Below, piece by piece: positions 8,523 through 17,126 of a DNA stretch of 64,000 bases (the stretch's first letter is position 1; every line of letters starts with the position of its first letter). Below the pieces are notes generated by a model. The model saw only the letters and a program-made list of their open reading frames with translations. It had not been told where the DNA came from and made no database searches. The translations under genes were made by a program, and so were the position numbers. The stretch comes from Actinomyces oris (GTDB lineage Bacteria > Actinomycetota > Actinomycetes > Actinomycetales > Actinomycetaceae): contig NZ_MSKL01000017.1 in the NCBI RefSeq assembly GCF_001937665.1, forward strand, positions 1 through 64,000, read 5' to 3'.

Positions 8523-8541
8523 AGGCAAGGCAGCCTTGCCT
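8523..8541. promoter_or_regulatory. Palindrome in the nanH leader
   Basis: AGGCAAGGCAGCCTTGCCT is two perfect 8-bp arms around CAG, 18-36 nt upstream of the nanH ATG. It could be an operator (the AGG...CCT ends recall DtxR-type boxes, but the spacing differs) or a leader hairpin affecting translation. A candidate promoter (TTGCAG, 16 nt, TACCTT on the minus strand) lies further upstream. Confidence 0.45.
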
Positions 8542-9054
8542 GCGTCAGGAAAAATGTTGACGACAGATGTCAGATGACTTGCGATAAGGTAACGGAAGAT
8601 CTCAGTTCTGCAAAGTCGGGCGAGTTGCAGGATGCCTGTCGCTCGCTCTGTGGTATTTAGGGCGCCCCGATGTGGTGTGTCGAGCGGCGGTGGGTCAGGG
8701 TTAAGCGGGGCGGTGCCGTGCCGGCGGCGTCGTACGCCTGGGCGGAGTCCCGCTGCGGCCTCCAGTGCGGGGCGGGGGCTGGGTGAGCGACTGGCCCCCG
8801 CGCTCACGCCTGTGAGAGGCCTCTGCCGTTGTGCGGTGGGTCGTTTCCCTGGTCAGCGGCACCATCCGCACGGTTGCCGCAGGCGACTTTCGCCCCCGGA
8901 TCATCCACGGACGGGAGCAGAGCGCCCGTGCTCGCAGCAGTTGGCGCGGCTCCCGGCGCCTACCGCCAGGGAGCCACTGGCAAGGCAATGGACGGCTCGG
9001 GGCGTGCTGCTTGGCTTGGAGCTGTCTACCATTTTGTGTACACCGCCCCTCGGG
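8542..9054. other. Intergenic region between nanH promoter and lipoprotein gene
   Basis: About 510 bp. The first 100 bp should hold the nanH promoter. The rest is GC-rich and shows no convincing gene, repeat or RNA. Open frames here lack ribosome binding sites. Confidence 0.45.
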
Positions 9055-9759
9055 TCAGGGAGATTCTGTGTCGCGTAGGGGGTCGGAGTCTTCAGGGTAG
9101 AATGTCAATTCCTGCTTCGGTCCTGAGGCGACCTGCGGTATGCGATCGCCGACGAGTTCGAATAAGGAAGTGAGCATGCGGATGTTCTGACGCAAGTCGG
9201 CAGTATTCTTGCCGTCTCGGACCGCATATGAGACCCTCATTGTCAGGACATGTCCGTCGGGGTAGCCCCAAGCGAGCAGTGGTCCCGAAGCGTTGTTCTC
9301 GTAAGTGAATCCCTGACCTTCCACATTGCTGGAAGAAATCCTCTCCACTTCCTTGTTCTGCATGGCTCGGTCGAACGGGACGGTGGCTACGCCTTCGCCG
9401 AAGTCCTCTACGGTGCGCCCCTGGTAGTGGATTTCAATCTTAGAGAAGGCGGTATCGTCGGGGAAGTATATTCTGCAGTGAAGAGTGGGGAGAGTCGTCT
9501 CTTTGTTGTGGGGCTGGTCAGCGGGGGCCGGGGTGTGCTCGTAGGCGAATTTCGTGAGTTGGGAGGCGGTTACTTCTTCAATTCGCTGCGCATCCACAAG
9601 GTCGCATACGTCAACGTCACTTTTTGCGGCACTAGTGATGGATGCTGGTGCGCTGGTTTTGCTGGTTGCGCCGCATCCGCTGAGAGTGAGTGAGAGGCCA
9701 ACTGCGAGTGATGCGACAATTAAGGGAAGCGTTTTTCCGGCAGTTGTATTTGACTTCAC
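9055..9759 (-). CDS. Secreted lipoprotein, DUF3558-like, function unknown
   Basis: A 234-residue protein with a lipoprotein signal: N-terminal Lys residues, a hydrophobic stretch at 11-26 and the lipobox LSGC with the acylated Cys at 29. It should sit on the outer face of the membrane. The start is GTG at 9759, preceded by a G-rich Shine-Dalgarno box (GAGGGGG). The mature part begins with a linker rich in Ser, Thr and Ala, then CDLVDAQRIEEVTASQL, which resembles the opening of DUF3558 lipoproteins of actinobacteria. It contains two cysteines beyond the lipobox (near 52 and 94) that could form a disulphide. It is monocistronic. Its base composition is less GC-rich than its neighbours, with more A- and T-ending codons, which may indicate later acquisition or low expression. 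No enzyme motif is visible. Confidence 0.75.
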   Translation of the reverse strand: MKSNTTAGKTLPLIVASLAVGLSLTLSGCGATSKTSAPASITSAAKSDVDVCDLVDAQRIEEVTASQLTKFAYEHTPAPADQPHNKETTLPTLHCRIYFPDDTAFSKIEIHYQGRTVEDFGEGVATVPFDRAMQNKEVERISSSNVEGQGFTYENNASGPLLAWGYPDGHVLTMRVSYAVRDGKNTADLRQNIRMLTSLFELVGDRIPQVASGPKQELTFYPEDSDPLRDTESP

Positions 9760-9944
9760 TTCCGTTTCCCCCTCAGTTGTGCCGCGATGGCAGGAGTCGG
9801 TGCGAATTTCTTGAAACTCGTTGTTTAATGTATCTGAACTTGGATCTCTTGGGTGTGGAGGTATATTCGGGTCGTGATCAGGGTGGACGCGCAGTGCTGC
9901 CCGCCGAGCACTTCAGGCGCCTTTTGGGTGGCCGGTCTGAGATA

Positions 9945-11168
9945 TCAGGGAGCCTCGGCCAGGAAGTCGCGCAGGATGGTGTCCATCTGCTCGGCCTCAA
10001 TGAGGAAGCCGTCATGCCCGTGCAGGGATCTGATCGTCTCGCGCCTCGCGCCGGGGATGCCCTCGGCCAGCTCCTCGGCCTGGGCGGGCAGGAAGAGCCG
10101 GTCGGAGTCCACATCCACGACGAGCGTGCGCGCCTGCACGGTCGCCAGCGCCGCCTCGATGCCGCCGCGTCCCGTGCCGACGTCGTGCACCATCATCGAG
10201 TGGGTGACGATGAGGTAGGTGTTGGCGTCGAATCGCGCCAGCAGCTTGCCGGCGTGATAGTCCAGGTAGGACTCCACCTGGTAGCGCCCGCCCACCGCCG
10301 GGTCTTCCTCGCCCTGGTGACGCCGCCCGAAACGCTCATCCAGCTCGGCGGCACTGCGGTAGGTCGTGTGTGCCAGAGCCCGCGCCAGGCCGAGCCCCCG
10401 CACCGGCCCCACCGAGTGGGAGTAGTAGTCGCCGTCGAAGAAGAAGGGGTCGGCCACGATCGCCAGCTCCTGCAGGTGACACCAGGCCAGCTGGTCGGCG
10501 GTCGTCGAGGCGCCCGTGGCCACCAGCGCCAGGTTGCGCACCCGCTGCGGGTGGGTGACCCCCCACTCGATCGCCCGGTGCCCGCCCAGCGACGCCCCGA
10601 TGACCAGGTGGAAGACCTCGATCCCCAGGGCGTCGGCCAGGCGCGACTCGGCCTCGACGGCGTCGCGCGTGGTCAGCCACGGGAAGCGCGACCCCCAGGG
10701 GCGCCCGTCCGGCGCCGTCGACGACGGGCCCGTCGAGCCCTGGCAGCCGCCCAGGATGTTGGCCGCCACCACGAAGTAGCGCTCGGTGTCGATGGCCCGC
10801 CCGGGCCCGACCAGGTCCGACCACCAGCCCGGCGTCGGGTGCCCGGGCCCCGCCTCACCGGTGACGTGGGAGTCGCCGGTCAGCGCATGCAGTACGAGGA
10901 CCGCGTTGTCGCGCTGCGGACTCAGCTCCCCCCAGGTCTCGAAGGCCAGGACCGTGTTCGGCAGGACCTCCCCGGACTCCAGCGGCAGGTCCCCGATCTC
11001 CAGGAACCGACGGCGCCCCGGCTCGTCGCCGGGCCTCCAGGCGCCCGTGGGGGAGCCGGCCTTGCGGTCCACCAGCTTGGAGGAGGCCGTCCCCACGCCG
11101 AAGGCGGCCGGCTCAGTCTCGGTACTGCCGCTGGAGACGGGGTAGGAGGAGGACGTGGTCGCACTCAT
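9945..11168 (-). CDS. metX: Homoserine O-acetyltransferase
   Basis: A 407-residue alpha/beta-hydrolase-fold enzyme that acetylates L-homoserine with acetyl-CoA, activating it for direct sulfhydrylation to homocysteine in the cytoplasm. The nucleophile elbow GASLGG places the catalytic Ser at 193. SDRLF gives Asp 356 and GHDGF gives His 385. The N-terminal family motifs ALTGDSH (95-101), GPGRAIDT (121-128) and GGCQGSTGP (140-148) are all present. Some MetX-family proteins use succinyl-CoA instead, and this cannot be excluded from motifs alone. The gene follows metY after 11 bp, so the two should be co-transcribed and act in sequence. Residues 1-45 are a low-complexity extension compared with typical MetX proteins of about 370 residues. 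Confidence 0.93.
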   Translation of the reverse strand: MSATTSSSYPVSSGSTETEPAAFGVGTASSKLVDRKAGSPTGAWRPGDEPGRRRFLEIGDLPLESGEVLPNTVLAFETWGELSPQRDNAVLVLHALTGDSHVTGEAGPGHPTPGWWSDLVGPGRAIDTERYFVVAANILGGCQGSTGPSSTAPDGRPWGSRFPWLTTRDAVEAESRLADALGIEVFHLVIGASLGGHRAIEWGVTHPQRVRNLALVATGASTTADQLAWCHLQELAIVADPFFFDGDYYSHSVGPVRGLGLARALAHTTYRSAAELDERFGRRHQGEEDPAVGGRYQVESYLDYHAGKLLARFDANTYLIVTHSMMVHDVGTGRGGIEAALATVQARTLVVDVDSDRLFLPAQAEELAEGIPGARRETIRSLHGHDGFLIEAEQMDTILRDFLAEAP

Positions 11169-11179
11169 GGCATGCCGCC

Positions 11180-12604
11180 TCAGGCCCCGGCCGCCGCGCT
11201 CGCGTCGCCCGCCCCGACGGCCCGAGCCGCGGCCAGGCCTCGCTCGAGGTCGGCCAGGATGTCGTCGATGTGCTCGATCCCCACGCTCAGGCGCACGGTC
11301 CCGGCGCTGATCCCGGCCGCGGCCAAGCCGGCGTCGTCGAGCTGGGAGTGCGTCGTGGTGGCCGGGTGGATCGCCAGCGAGCGCACGTCCCCGATGTTGG
11401 CCAAGTTGGAGAACAGACTCAGGGCATCGATAAAGGCCGCCCCCGCCTCACGCCCGCCGGCCAGGTCGAAGGTGACGATCGAGCCCGCCCCGCGTGGGCA
11501 GTACTTGCGGTGCAGCTCGTAGTAAGGGCTTGAGGTGAGCCCTGAGTAACGCACCGAGGCGACGTCGTCGCGCCCCTCGAGCCACGTGGCCACCGCCAGG
11601 GCGTTGTCCACGTGCCGCTCCATGCGCAGCGAGAGCGTCTCGATGCCCTGGGCGATGAGGAAGGCCGAGTGCGGCGCCAGCGCGAAGCCGAGGTCGCGCT
11701 GGCCCTCGGCGCGCGCCTTGAGGATGAAGGCCAGGTTCGCGCCCAGCGGGCTGCCCACCCCCAGGTCCCGGGCGTAGACCAGGCCGTGGTAGGACTCGTC
11801 GGGTGTGTTGAAGCCCGGGAAGCGCTCGGGCTGGGCTGCGAAGTCGAAGCTGCCCGAGTCCACGATCACGCCCGCCACGGATGAGCCGTGCCCGCCCAGG
11901 AACTTCGTCGCCGAGGCCACCACGATGTCGGCGCCCCACTCGAAGGGGCGGGTCAGGAACGGCGAGGCCACCGTGTTGTCCACGACCAGCGGGATGCCCA
12001 GCTCGTGCGCGGCCGCCGAGATCGCCTCGATGTCGAGGATGTCGCCGCGCGGGTTGGGGATCGTCTCCCCGAAGAAGGCGATGGTGCGCTCGTCGGCCAG
12101 CGCCGCCCAGGCGGCCGGGTCGCTCGGGTCGTCCACGAAGCGTGCCTCGATGCCCAGCCGCGGCAGGGTGTGGGTGAGCAGGTTCGTGGTGCCGCCGTAC
12201 AGGGAGGGGGAGGCCACGATGTTGTCGCCTGCCCCGCCCAGCGTCACGAGGGCGAGGGTCGTGGCCGCCTGCCCCGACGACGTCAGCAGCGCCCCGACGC
12301 CGCCCTCCAGCGCCGCGATCCGCTGCTCGACGATGTCATTGGTGGGGTTGGTCAGGCGCGTGTAGATCGGGCCCAGGTCGCTCAGGGCGAAGCGGGCGGC
12401 CGCCTGCTCGGCCGACTCGAAGACGTAGGAGGAGGTCTGGTAGATCGGGATGGCCCGAGCGTGGGCGGGTTCGGACATCGGGTCGTGCCCGGCCTGGACC
12501 TGCTTGGTCTCGAAGCGCCACCCAGCCGGACTGGTGGGGGAGGGGATCGGATCGGCGCTCTGGGGGGCGGCCTGATCGGGGGTGGTGGGGTGCTGGTCGG
12601 TCAT
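11180..12604 (-). CDS. metY: O-acetylhomoserine sulfhydrylase
   Basis: A 474-residue PLP enzyme of the Cys/Met-metabolism family that joins O-acetylhomoserine and sulfide to give homocysteine. The PLP-binding lysine is K234 in SATKFLGGHG. Other family marks are YTRLTNPTND (81-90), LTSSGQAA (107-114) and VVDNTVASP (207-215). I place the start at ATG 12604, which has an AAGGAG box 6 nt upstream. Upstream in-frame codons as far as 12787 give Arg/Ala-rich sequence with no homology. The length matches the roughly 430-residue family plus a short Pro-rich N-terminus. It is first in the metY-metX operon. I found no SAM-riboswitch consensus in the leader. Confidence 0.93.
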   Translation of the reverse strand: MTDQHPTTPDQAAPQSADPIPSPTSPAGWRFETKQVQAGHDPMSEPAHARAIPIYQTSSYVFESAEQAAARFALSDLGPIYTRLTNPTNDIVEQRIAALEGGVGALLTSSGQAATTLALVTLGGAGDNIVASPSLYGGTTNLLTHTLPRLGIEARFVDDPSDPAAWAALADERTIAFFGETIPNPRGDILDIEAISAAAHELGIPLVVDNTVASPFLTRPFEWGADIVVASATKFLGGHGSSVAGVIVDSGSFDFAAQPERFPGFNTPDESYHGLVYARDLGVGSPLGANLAFILKARAEGQRDLGFALAPHSAFLIAQGIETLSLRMERHVDNALAVATWLEGRDDVASVRYSGLTSSPYYELHRKYCPRGAGSIVTFDLAGGREAGAAFIDALSLFSNLANIGDVRSLAIHPATTTHSQLDDAGLAAAGISAGTVRLSVGIEHIDDILADLERGLAAARAVGAGDASAAAGA

Positions 12605-13420
12605 GAGGACTCCTTGGTGGTTCCCGGTGACCGGCGGCGATATCAGTGCCACGAGCGGTGCCTGCGTCGCGCCTGCGGTTGCGGCGCGGGTGTGGACGGC
12701 TGCCTGGAGCCGGCTGCGCCCGGCGTCGGAGCCGGCCCGGCAGCTGGAGGGAGCGAGGCGTCGTGTCGCTGAGTCGTCCGCCGTCACCGTCTTTCTGCAA
12801 CTTCTGCGATGGTGCGGGTGAGGCGGGGACGCGCACGTGGGCCGACGGCGGCGTGCGCGTCAGCTGCGCATTCGCCCCGTAGTGGGGGTGTCCGGCCGAA
12901 GGGCCTCAGGACGACGGAACATGCTCCGACTTTAGCGGTTTCCTCCGCGGGTGGTCCAAACGCGTGTCCGCGATGTGGCTGCACAGAGGGCTCGACGCGG
13001 GTGCGGCTCCGGTCCGGCGTCCCGTTGCCGAGGGGCTGTGCCGCGGTGCTCGAGGGCCTTTCGCAAACGACGAGCCGGCCGTTTAAACCCTTATTGACCT
13101 GCACAAACGGTCATTTGTGCCGGATGTCATATCGGTCACAGCCCTATGACGGCGGCCCGGAGTCCTGTTAACGCAAGCGCAATCCGCTAACTACAGGGAT
13201 GTAAGTTACGATTGTGAATAGTGTGAATTTTGTTTTCAGATGAGACCAAAGCGACTAGTGTGGTTTTGTCGCATCCGGGCTGACGCTGTCTGCCGTCTTC
13301 GTCCCCTCATCCACTCCGCGCCCCCGTGATCTCGCGGAACGGATTCCGGCGGTGGGCCGGCGCCAGTCCCCGGGTGAGGCGTCATCCTCACGTTCAGCCC
13401 CATTACGACGGAGAACCCCT
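12605..13420. other. Divergent intergenic region between metY and the NlpC/P60 gene
   Basis: About 815 bp with no supported gene. 13070-13260 is AT-richer and should hold the promoters. Visible elements are an inverted repeat at 13101-13120, a GTCATATCGGTCACA stretch at about 13126 that resembles paired GTCA half-sites, and GTTACG near 13204. The long leader of the NlpC/P60 gene (about 13260-13420) invited a check for a c-di-AMP riboswitch, but the conserved GGGGAACC and CAGCTAACC segments were not found in order. Confidence 0.4.
13101..13120. promoter_or_regulatory. Inverted repeat GCACAAA-N6-TTTGTGC
   Basis: Perfect 7-bp arms and a 6-bp spacer in the AT-rich section between metY and the P60 hydrolase gene form an operator-like site. 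It differs from the McbR consensus (TAGAC-N6-GTCTA), so I cannot name the regulator. Confidence 0.45.
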
Positions 13421-14836
13421 GTGATCCCGATCCCCCCAAGACGACACGGACACGGTGTCGTCGCCACCGCAGTCGTGGCCCTGGCATGCACCCTGGCACC
13501 GTCGGTGCTGGCCGACCCCGTGGACCAGAGCGACATTGATCGCTCCAAGGCCTCCGAGCGCTCGACCTCCACCTCCATCGCCTCCCTGGAGGCCCAGCTC
13601 GCCCAGGAGAGCAGCAACCTGGAAGACGCTCAGATCAAGGCTCAGGTCGCCAACGAGGACTACCTGGCCGCCGTCGATGAGTTCAACACGGCCACCAAGG
13701 ACGCGCAGACCGCCCAGGCCAACGCCGACGCCGCCGCCTCCAGCACCGCATCCGCCCGTGCCGACCTCGGCTCGATCGTCGTCCAGACCTACCAGGAGAG
13801 CGGCAACCCGCTCGACCCGCTCACCCCCTACCTCACCAGCGAGTCGCTGGCGGACCTGGCTGACGCCGACGTCGCCCTGACCCGTGCCGGCGAGAAGAAC
13901 AACGCCAAGGTCCAGAACGTCGAGGCCCTCGAGACGGTGGCCACGAGCATGCAGGCCATCGCCGATCAGAAGGTCAAGGCCAAGGAGGACGCCAAGACCT
14001 CCGCCGCGACCGCCAAGTCCGACGCAGAGACCGCTGCCGGCGACGCCCAGAACGCCGTCGCCACCACCCGGACCAACCGCCAGAACCTCATCACCCAGCT
14101 GGCTGCGCAGCGCAACACCACCGTCGAGCTGGAGACGAAGTACCAGAACCAGGTTGAGGCCGAGCGCAAGGCCCGCGAGGAGGCCGCCGCCCAGGCGGCC
14201 GCCAAGGCGGCCTCGGAGAAGGCCTCCGCCGAGCGCGCTCAGAAGCAGGCCGAGCAGGCCACCGCCCAGCCCCAGGAATCGACCCCCGCGCCGCAGGAGC
14301 AGTCGAGCCAGCCCAGCCCGGGACACCGGGCCTCAGCCCAGGAACCCGCCACCACCTCTCAGCCGGAACCCGAAGCGGTCGATGAGGAGGAGGCAGCTCC
14401 CGCACCGTCCCCCGAGCCCGCACCGTCCTCGGAGCCCGCACCGGCCCCCGAACCCGCACCATCGCGCTCCGGCAACGCCGCCTCCACCGCCATCAGCGCG
14501 GCCATGGGCTACATCGGCACCCCCTACGTGTGGGCCGGGGAGTCGGCGTCGGGCCTGGACTGCTCCGGGCTGACGATGGTCTCCTACGCGGCTGCCGGCG
14601 TGTACCTCACGCACTCCTCGCGCGTGCAGTACGGGGAGGGGGACCAGGTCCCGCTCGACGCCGCCCAGCCCGGGGACCTGGTCTTCTGGTCCTCCGACGG
14701 CAGTCAGTCCGGCATCTACCACGTCGCCATCTACCTGGGTGACGACACGATGATCGAGGCGCCGACCTTCGGCATGACCGTGCGCGTCACCTCCATGCGC
14801 TACTCCGGCGTCATGCCCTACGCGGTGCGCCTCTAA
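13421..14836 (+). CDS. Secreted NlpC/P60 peptidoglycan hydrolase with coiled coil
   Basis: A 471-residue exported cell-wall endopeptidase of RipA/CwlO-like build. The start is GTG 13421 (GGAG 8 nt upstream), giving a signal peptide (RRHGHG, then a hydrophobic stretch ending in SVLA at about 32). Residues 35-260 are an Ala/Glu/Lys/Asp-rich coiled coil. About 255-350 is a Pro/Glu/Ser/Ala linker. The C-terminal 120 residues are the NlpC/P60 domain, with DCSGL (catalytic Cys 381), GDLVFW and YHVAIYLG (catalytic His 434). It should cut D-Glu-m-DAP (or Lys/Orn-containing) stem peptides during daughter-cell separation. The coiled coil in such proteins commonly keeps activity controlled by an FtsEX-type partner. 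It is monocistronic and convergent with ppa. Confidence 0.9.
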   Translation: MIPIPPRRHGHGVVATAVVALACTLAPSVLADPVDQSDIDRSKASERSTSTSIASLEAQLAQESSNLEDAQIKAQVANEDYLAAVDEFNTATKDAQTAQANADAAASSTASARADLGSIVVQTYQESGNPLDPLTPYLTSESLADLADADVALTRAGEKNNAKVQNVEALETVATSMQAIADQKVKAKEDAKTSAATAKSDAETAAGDAQNAVATTRTNRQNLITQLAAQRNTTVELETKYQNQVEAERKAREEAAAQAAAKAASEKASAERAQKQAEQATAQPQESTPAPQEQSSQPSPGHRASAQEPATTSQPEPEAVDEEEAAPAPSPEPAPSSEPAPAPEPAPSRSGNAASTAISAAMGYIGTPYVWAGESASGLDCSGLTMVSYAAAGVYLTHSSRVQYGEGDQVPLDAAQPGDLVFWSSDGSQSGIYHVAIYLGDDTMIEAPTFGMTVRVTSMRYSGVMPYAVRL

Positions 14837-14840
14837 GGTG

Positions 14841-14908
14841 GGGCGGGCGGTTCGTCAGTCGCGAGCTGTGGGGCCGGTGCCGGAGCATGTATGTCGCCCC
14901 GCCCGCCC
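14841..14908. terminator. Possible bidirectional terminator between P60 gene and ppa
   Basis: The arms GGGCGGGCGG (14841-14850) and CCGCCCGCCC (14899-14908) are complementary and lie between convergent stops. The loop of about 48 nt is unusually long, so this is tentative. Confidence 0.35.
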
Positions 14909-14916
14909 GGCTAGCG

Positions 14917-15417
14917 TCAGTGACCCTCGCGGGCGACGCGGTCGGTCTCGCGCTGGAAGGACTGGCGGATCTCCTCCTCGGCCTCCTCGCGGCCCACCCA
15001 GTGGGCGCCCTCGACGGACTTGCCGGGCTCGAGGTCCTTGTAGACCTCGAAGAAGTGCTGGATCTCCAGGCGGTGGAACTCCGAGACGTCCTCAATGTCG
15101 GTACGCCAGGAGGCGCGCTGGTCGGCGCTGGGCACGCACAGGACCTTGTCGTCGCCGCCCTTCTCGTCGCGCATGCGGAACATGCCCAGTGCGCGGCAGC
15201 GGATGACGCAGCCGGGGAAGGTCGGCTCCTCCAGCAGGACCAGTGCGTCCAGGGGATCGCCGTCCTCGCCGAGGGTCCCGTCGATGTAGCCGTAGTCGTC
15301 GGGGTAGCGCGTCGAGGTGAAGAGCATGCGGTCCAGGCGGATCCGGCCGGTCTCGTGATCGATCTCGTACTTGTTGCGGTTGCCCTTGGGAATCTCAATC
15401 GTGACGTCGAACTCCAC
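14917..15417 (-). CDS. ppa: Inorganic pyrophosphatase (family I)
   Basis: A 166-residue soluble enzyme hydrolysing pyrophosphate to two phosphates, which pulls biosynthetic reactions forward. The signature [10 protein letters not shown] lies at 52-61, with the metal-binding aspartates. [15 protein letters not shown] and [10 protein letters not shown] are also typical of the family. The length is normal. The start is GTG 15417, with AAGGAGG 7 nt upstream. It diverges from dacB, in the standard actinobacterial arrangement ppa/dacB, and converges on the NlpC/P60 gene. It lies alone in its transcript. Confidence 0.95.
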   Translation of the reverse strand: MEFDVTIEIPKGNRNKYEIDHETGRIRLDRMLFTSTRYPDDYGYIDGTLGEDGDPLDALVLLEEPTFPGCVIRCRALGMFRMRDEKGGDDKVLCVPSADQRASWRTDIEDVSEFHRLEIQHFFEVYKDLEPGKSVEGAHWVGREEAEEEIRQSFQRETDRVAREGH

Positions 15418-15653
15418 GGGGAGCCTCCTTCGCTCGTGTCTTCAGCTCGATGGGCGCTGGAACGGTGCCTGGTGGTCGGCGTCGATCCGGCGGGGCGGGT
15501 ATTGATGGCACTAGTGTGGCGTACGACAGCGCCTGAGGTCGGTAAACGCGTACTCTGCACGTCGGCGCACCGGAGGGCAGTAACCTTCTGGGCGCCCCAC
15601 CCACCTGATATACAGGCCATCCCAGCCTGTCCACAACCCAGTCCGGAGGACGT

Positions 15654-17045
15654 ATGCGCAAGGTCCAGACCGCTGCCCTGACAGCGGCGAGCCTGCTGGT
15701 TTTCGGCGGCTACTACAGCCTGGGCGATGCTCTCGACCTGGTGCCCGGCCCGGTGACGGTCGCCTACGCCGACGTCGCCCCCCATCCCTTCCCGACGCCG
15801 ATCGGTCCCAGCGCCAAGACCACCGCCCCCTCCGGCCTGGATCAGGGCGCTCCCGTGCCCTCCAAGGCGAGCCTGAACGGCTACATCCAGGGCGTGGTCT
15901 CCGACGCCGCCCTGAACGGTGCGAACGTGACGGCCTCCGTCATCGATGTCGCCACCGGCGAGGAGCTGCTGGACCGCTCGGCGTCCACCGGGGTGACGCC
16001 GGCCTCCACCAACAAGGTGCTCACCGCCTGGGCCGCCCTGTCCTCCATGGGACCGGGCCACACGCTCCAGACCAAGACGGTCCTGGAGGGACAGACCCTC
16101 ACCCTCGTGGGCGGCGGTGACGTGCTGCTGGCCGAGAACGAGGGCAACCCGAACGCCACGGCCGGCCGTGCGGGCCTGGGCGACCTCGCCCGCGCCACCG
16201 CCGAGAAGCTCAAGTCCCAGGGGACGACGTCGGTCTCCCTGCGCCTGGACGACACCCTGTTCACCGGCGCCCAATGGAACGAGAAGTGGGAAGACGGCAA
16301 CCAGCAGTTCGTGGCCAAGATCCAGCCGATCATGGTGGATGTCTCGGCCACCCAGAACCAGGGCTACCCGGATGACCCGGCCATGGAAGCCGCCCAGGCC
16401 TTCGCCAAGCACCTGAGCGAGGCCGGCATCACGATCGACGGCGAGACGACGCGCGCCGCAGCCCCCGGAGGGGCCCGGGAGCTGGCCTCGGTCTCCTCCG
16501 CCCCGCTGGCCGACGTCCTCGCCGTGTCGCTGAAGACCTCCGACAACACGATGACCGAGGTCGAGGGTCGGCTCGTGGCCGTGCAGGCCAAGGAGACCCC
16601 CGACTTCGCCGGAGCCTCCAAGGCCGTGCTCGCCCAGCTGCGCAAGGACGGCTTCGACACCTCAGGGGTGACGCTCCTGGACTCCTCCGGGCTGGCCAAG
16701 GGCAACAAGGTCCCCGCCAGGCTCCTGACCCAGATCCTCGCCAAGGCCGCAGGCGGTGAGGGCGGCCCCGCTGGACGCACCCTCGTCGCCGATCTGCCCG
16801 TCGCCGCCCTGGACGGGACTCTGAAAGACCGTCTGCACGACACCACCGCGGCCGGGACGGTGCGCGCCAAGACCGGCTCACTGGAGCAGATCTCCTCCCT
16901 GGCCGGGGTCGTCACCACCGCTGACGGGCGCCAGCTGGCCTTCGCGGTCCTGGCCAACGGATTCCCCGCCAGCGGCGGATTGGCGGCCGTAGCCGCGATC
17001 GACAACCACTTCGTGGCGCCCCTGGCCTCCTGCGGCTGCTCCTGA
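15654..17045 (+). CDS. dacB: D-alanyl-D-alanine carboxypeptidase/endopeptidase (PBP4 type, S13)
   Basis: A 463-residue exported penicillin-binding protein that trims or cleaves peptidoglycan stem peptides. The active-site set is complete: SxxK at S118-K121 (in PASTNK), SDN at 296-298 and KTG at 406-408. An N-terminal hydrophobic segment (7-22) serves as signal or anchor and is followed by a Pro/Ala-rich linker. The C-terminus ends CGCS, an unusual pair of cysteines. The start has GGAGG 5 nt before the ATG. The next gene begins 81 bp downstream on the same strand. In most actinobacteria the same order dacB-protease-(tilS)-hpt is kept. Confidence 0.92.
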   Translation: MRKVQTAALTAASLLVFGGYYSLGDALDLVPGPVTVAYADVAPHPFPTPIGPSAKTTAPSGLDQGAPVPSKASLNGYIQGVVSDAALNGANVTASVIDVATGEELLDRSASTGVTPASTNKVLTAWAALSSMGPGHTLQTKTVLEGQTLTLVGGGDVLLAENEGNPNATAGRAGLGDLARATAEKLKSQGTTSVSLRLDDTLFTGAQWNEKWEDGNQQFVAKIQPIMVDVSATQNQGYPDDPAMEAAQAFAKHLSEAGITIDGETTRAAAPGGARELASVSSAPLADVLAVSLKTSDNTMTEVEGRLVAVQAKETPDFAGASKAVLAQLRKDGFDTSGVTLLDSSGLAKGNKVPARLLTQILAKAAGGEGGPAGRTLVADLPVAALDGTLKDRLHDTTAAGTVRAKTGSLEQISSLAGVVTTADGRQLAFAVLANGFPASGGLAAVAAIDNHFVAPLASCGCS

Positions 17046-17126
17046 GGGACGCGGCGGCGTGTCCGGAGGATCGGCGAAAGGCGTGGGCTCGATCAGCCCG
17101 GTGACCTTAGTGAGAAAGGCGTAACG

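Noticed and set aside
6762-8577. Large Arg/Gly/Val-rich plus-strand frame across nanH and its leader
   Set aside because: Antisense to the sialidase catalytic domain. The composition is typical of a high-GC shadow frame.
12605-12900. Possible SAM riboswitch upstream of metY
   Set aside because: No SAM-I/IV or SAM-II consensus blocks could be aligned.
13180-13420. Possible c-di-AMP (ydaO) riboswitch before the NlpC/P60 gene
   Set aside because: CCGCTAACTACAGGGATG recalls the 3' conserved block, but the GGGGAACC and GGGTGAA segments are not found in the right order upstream.
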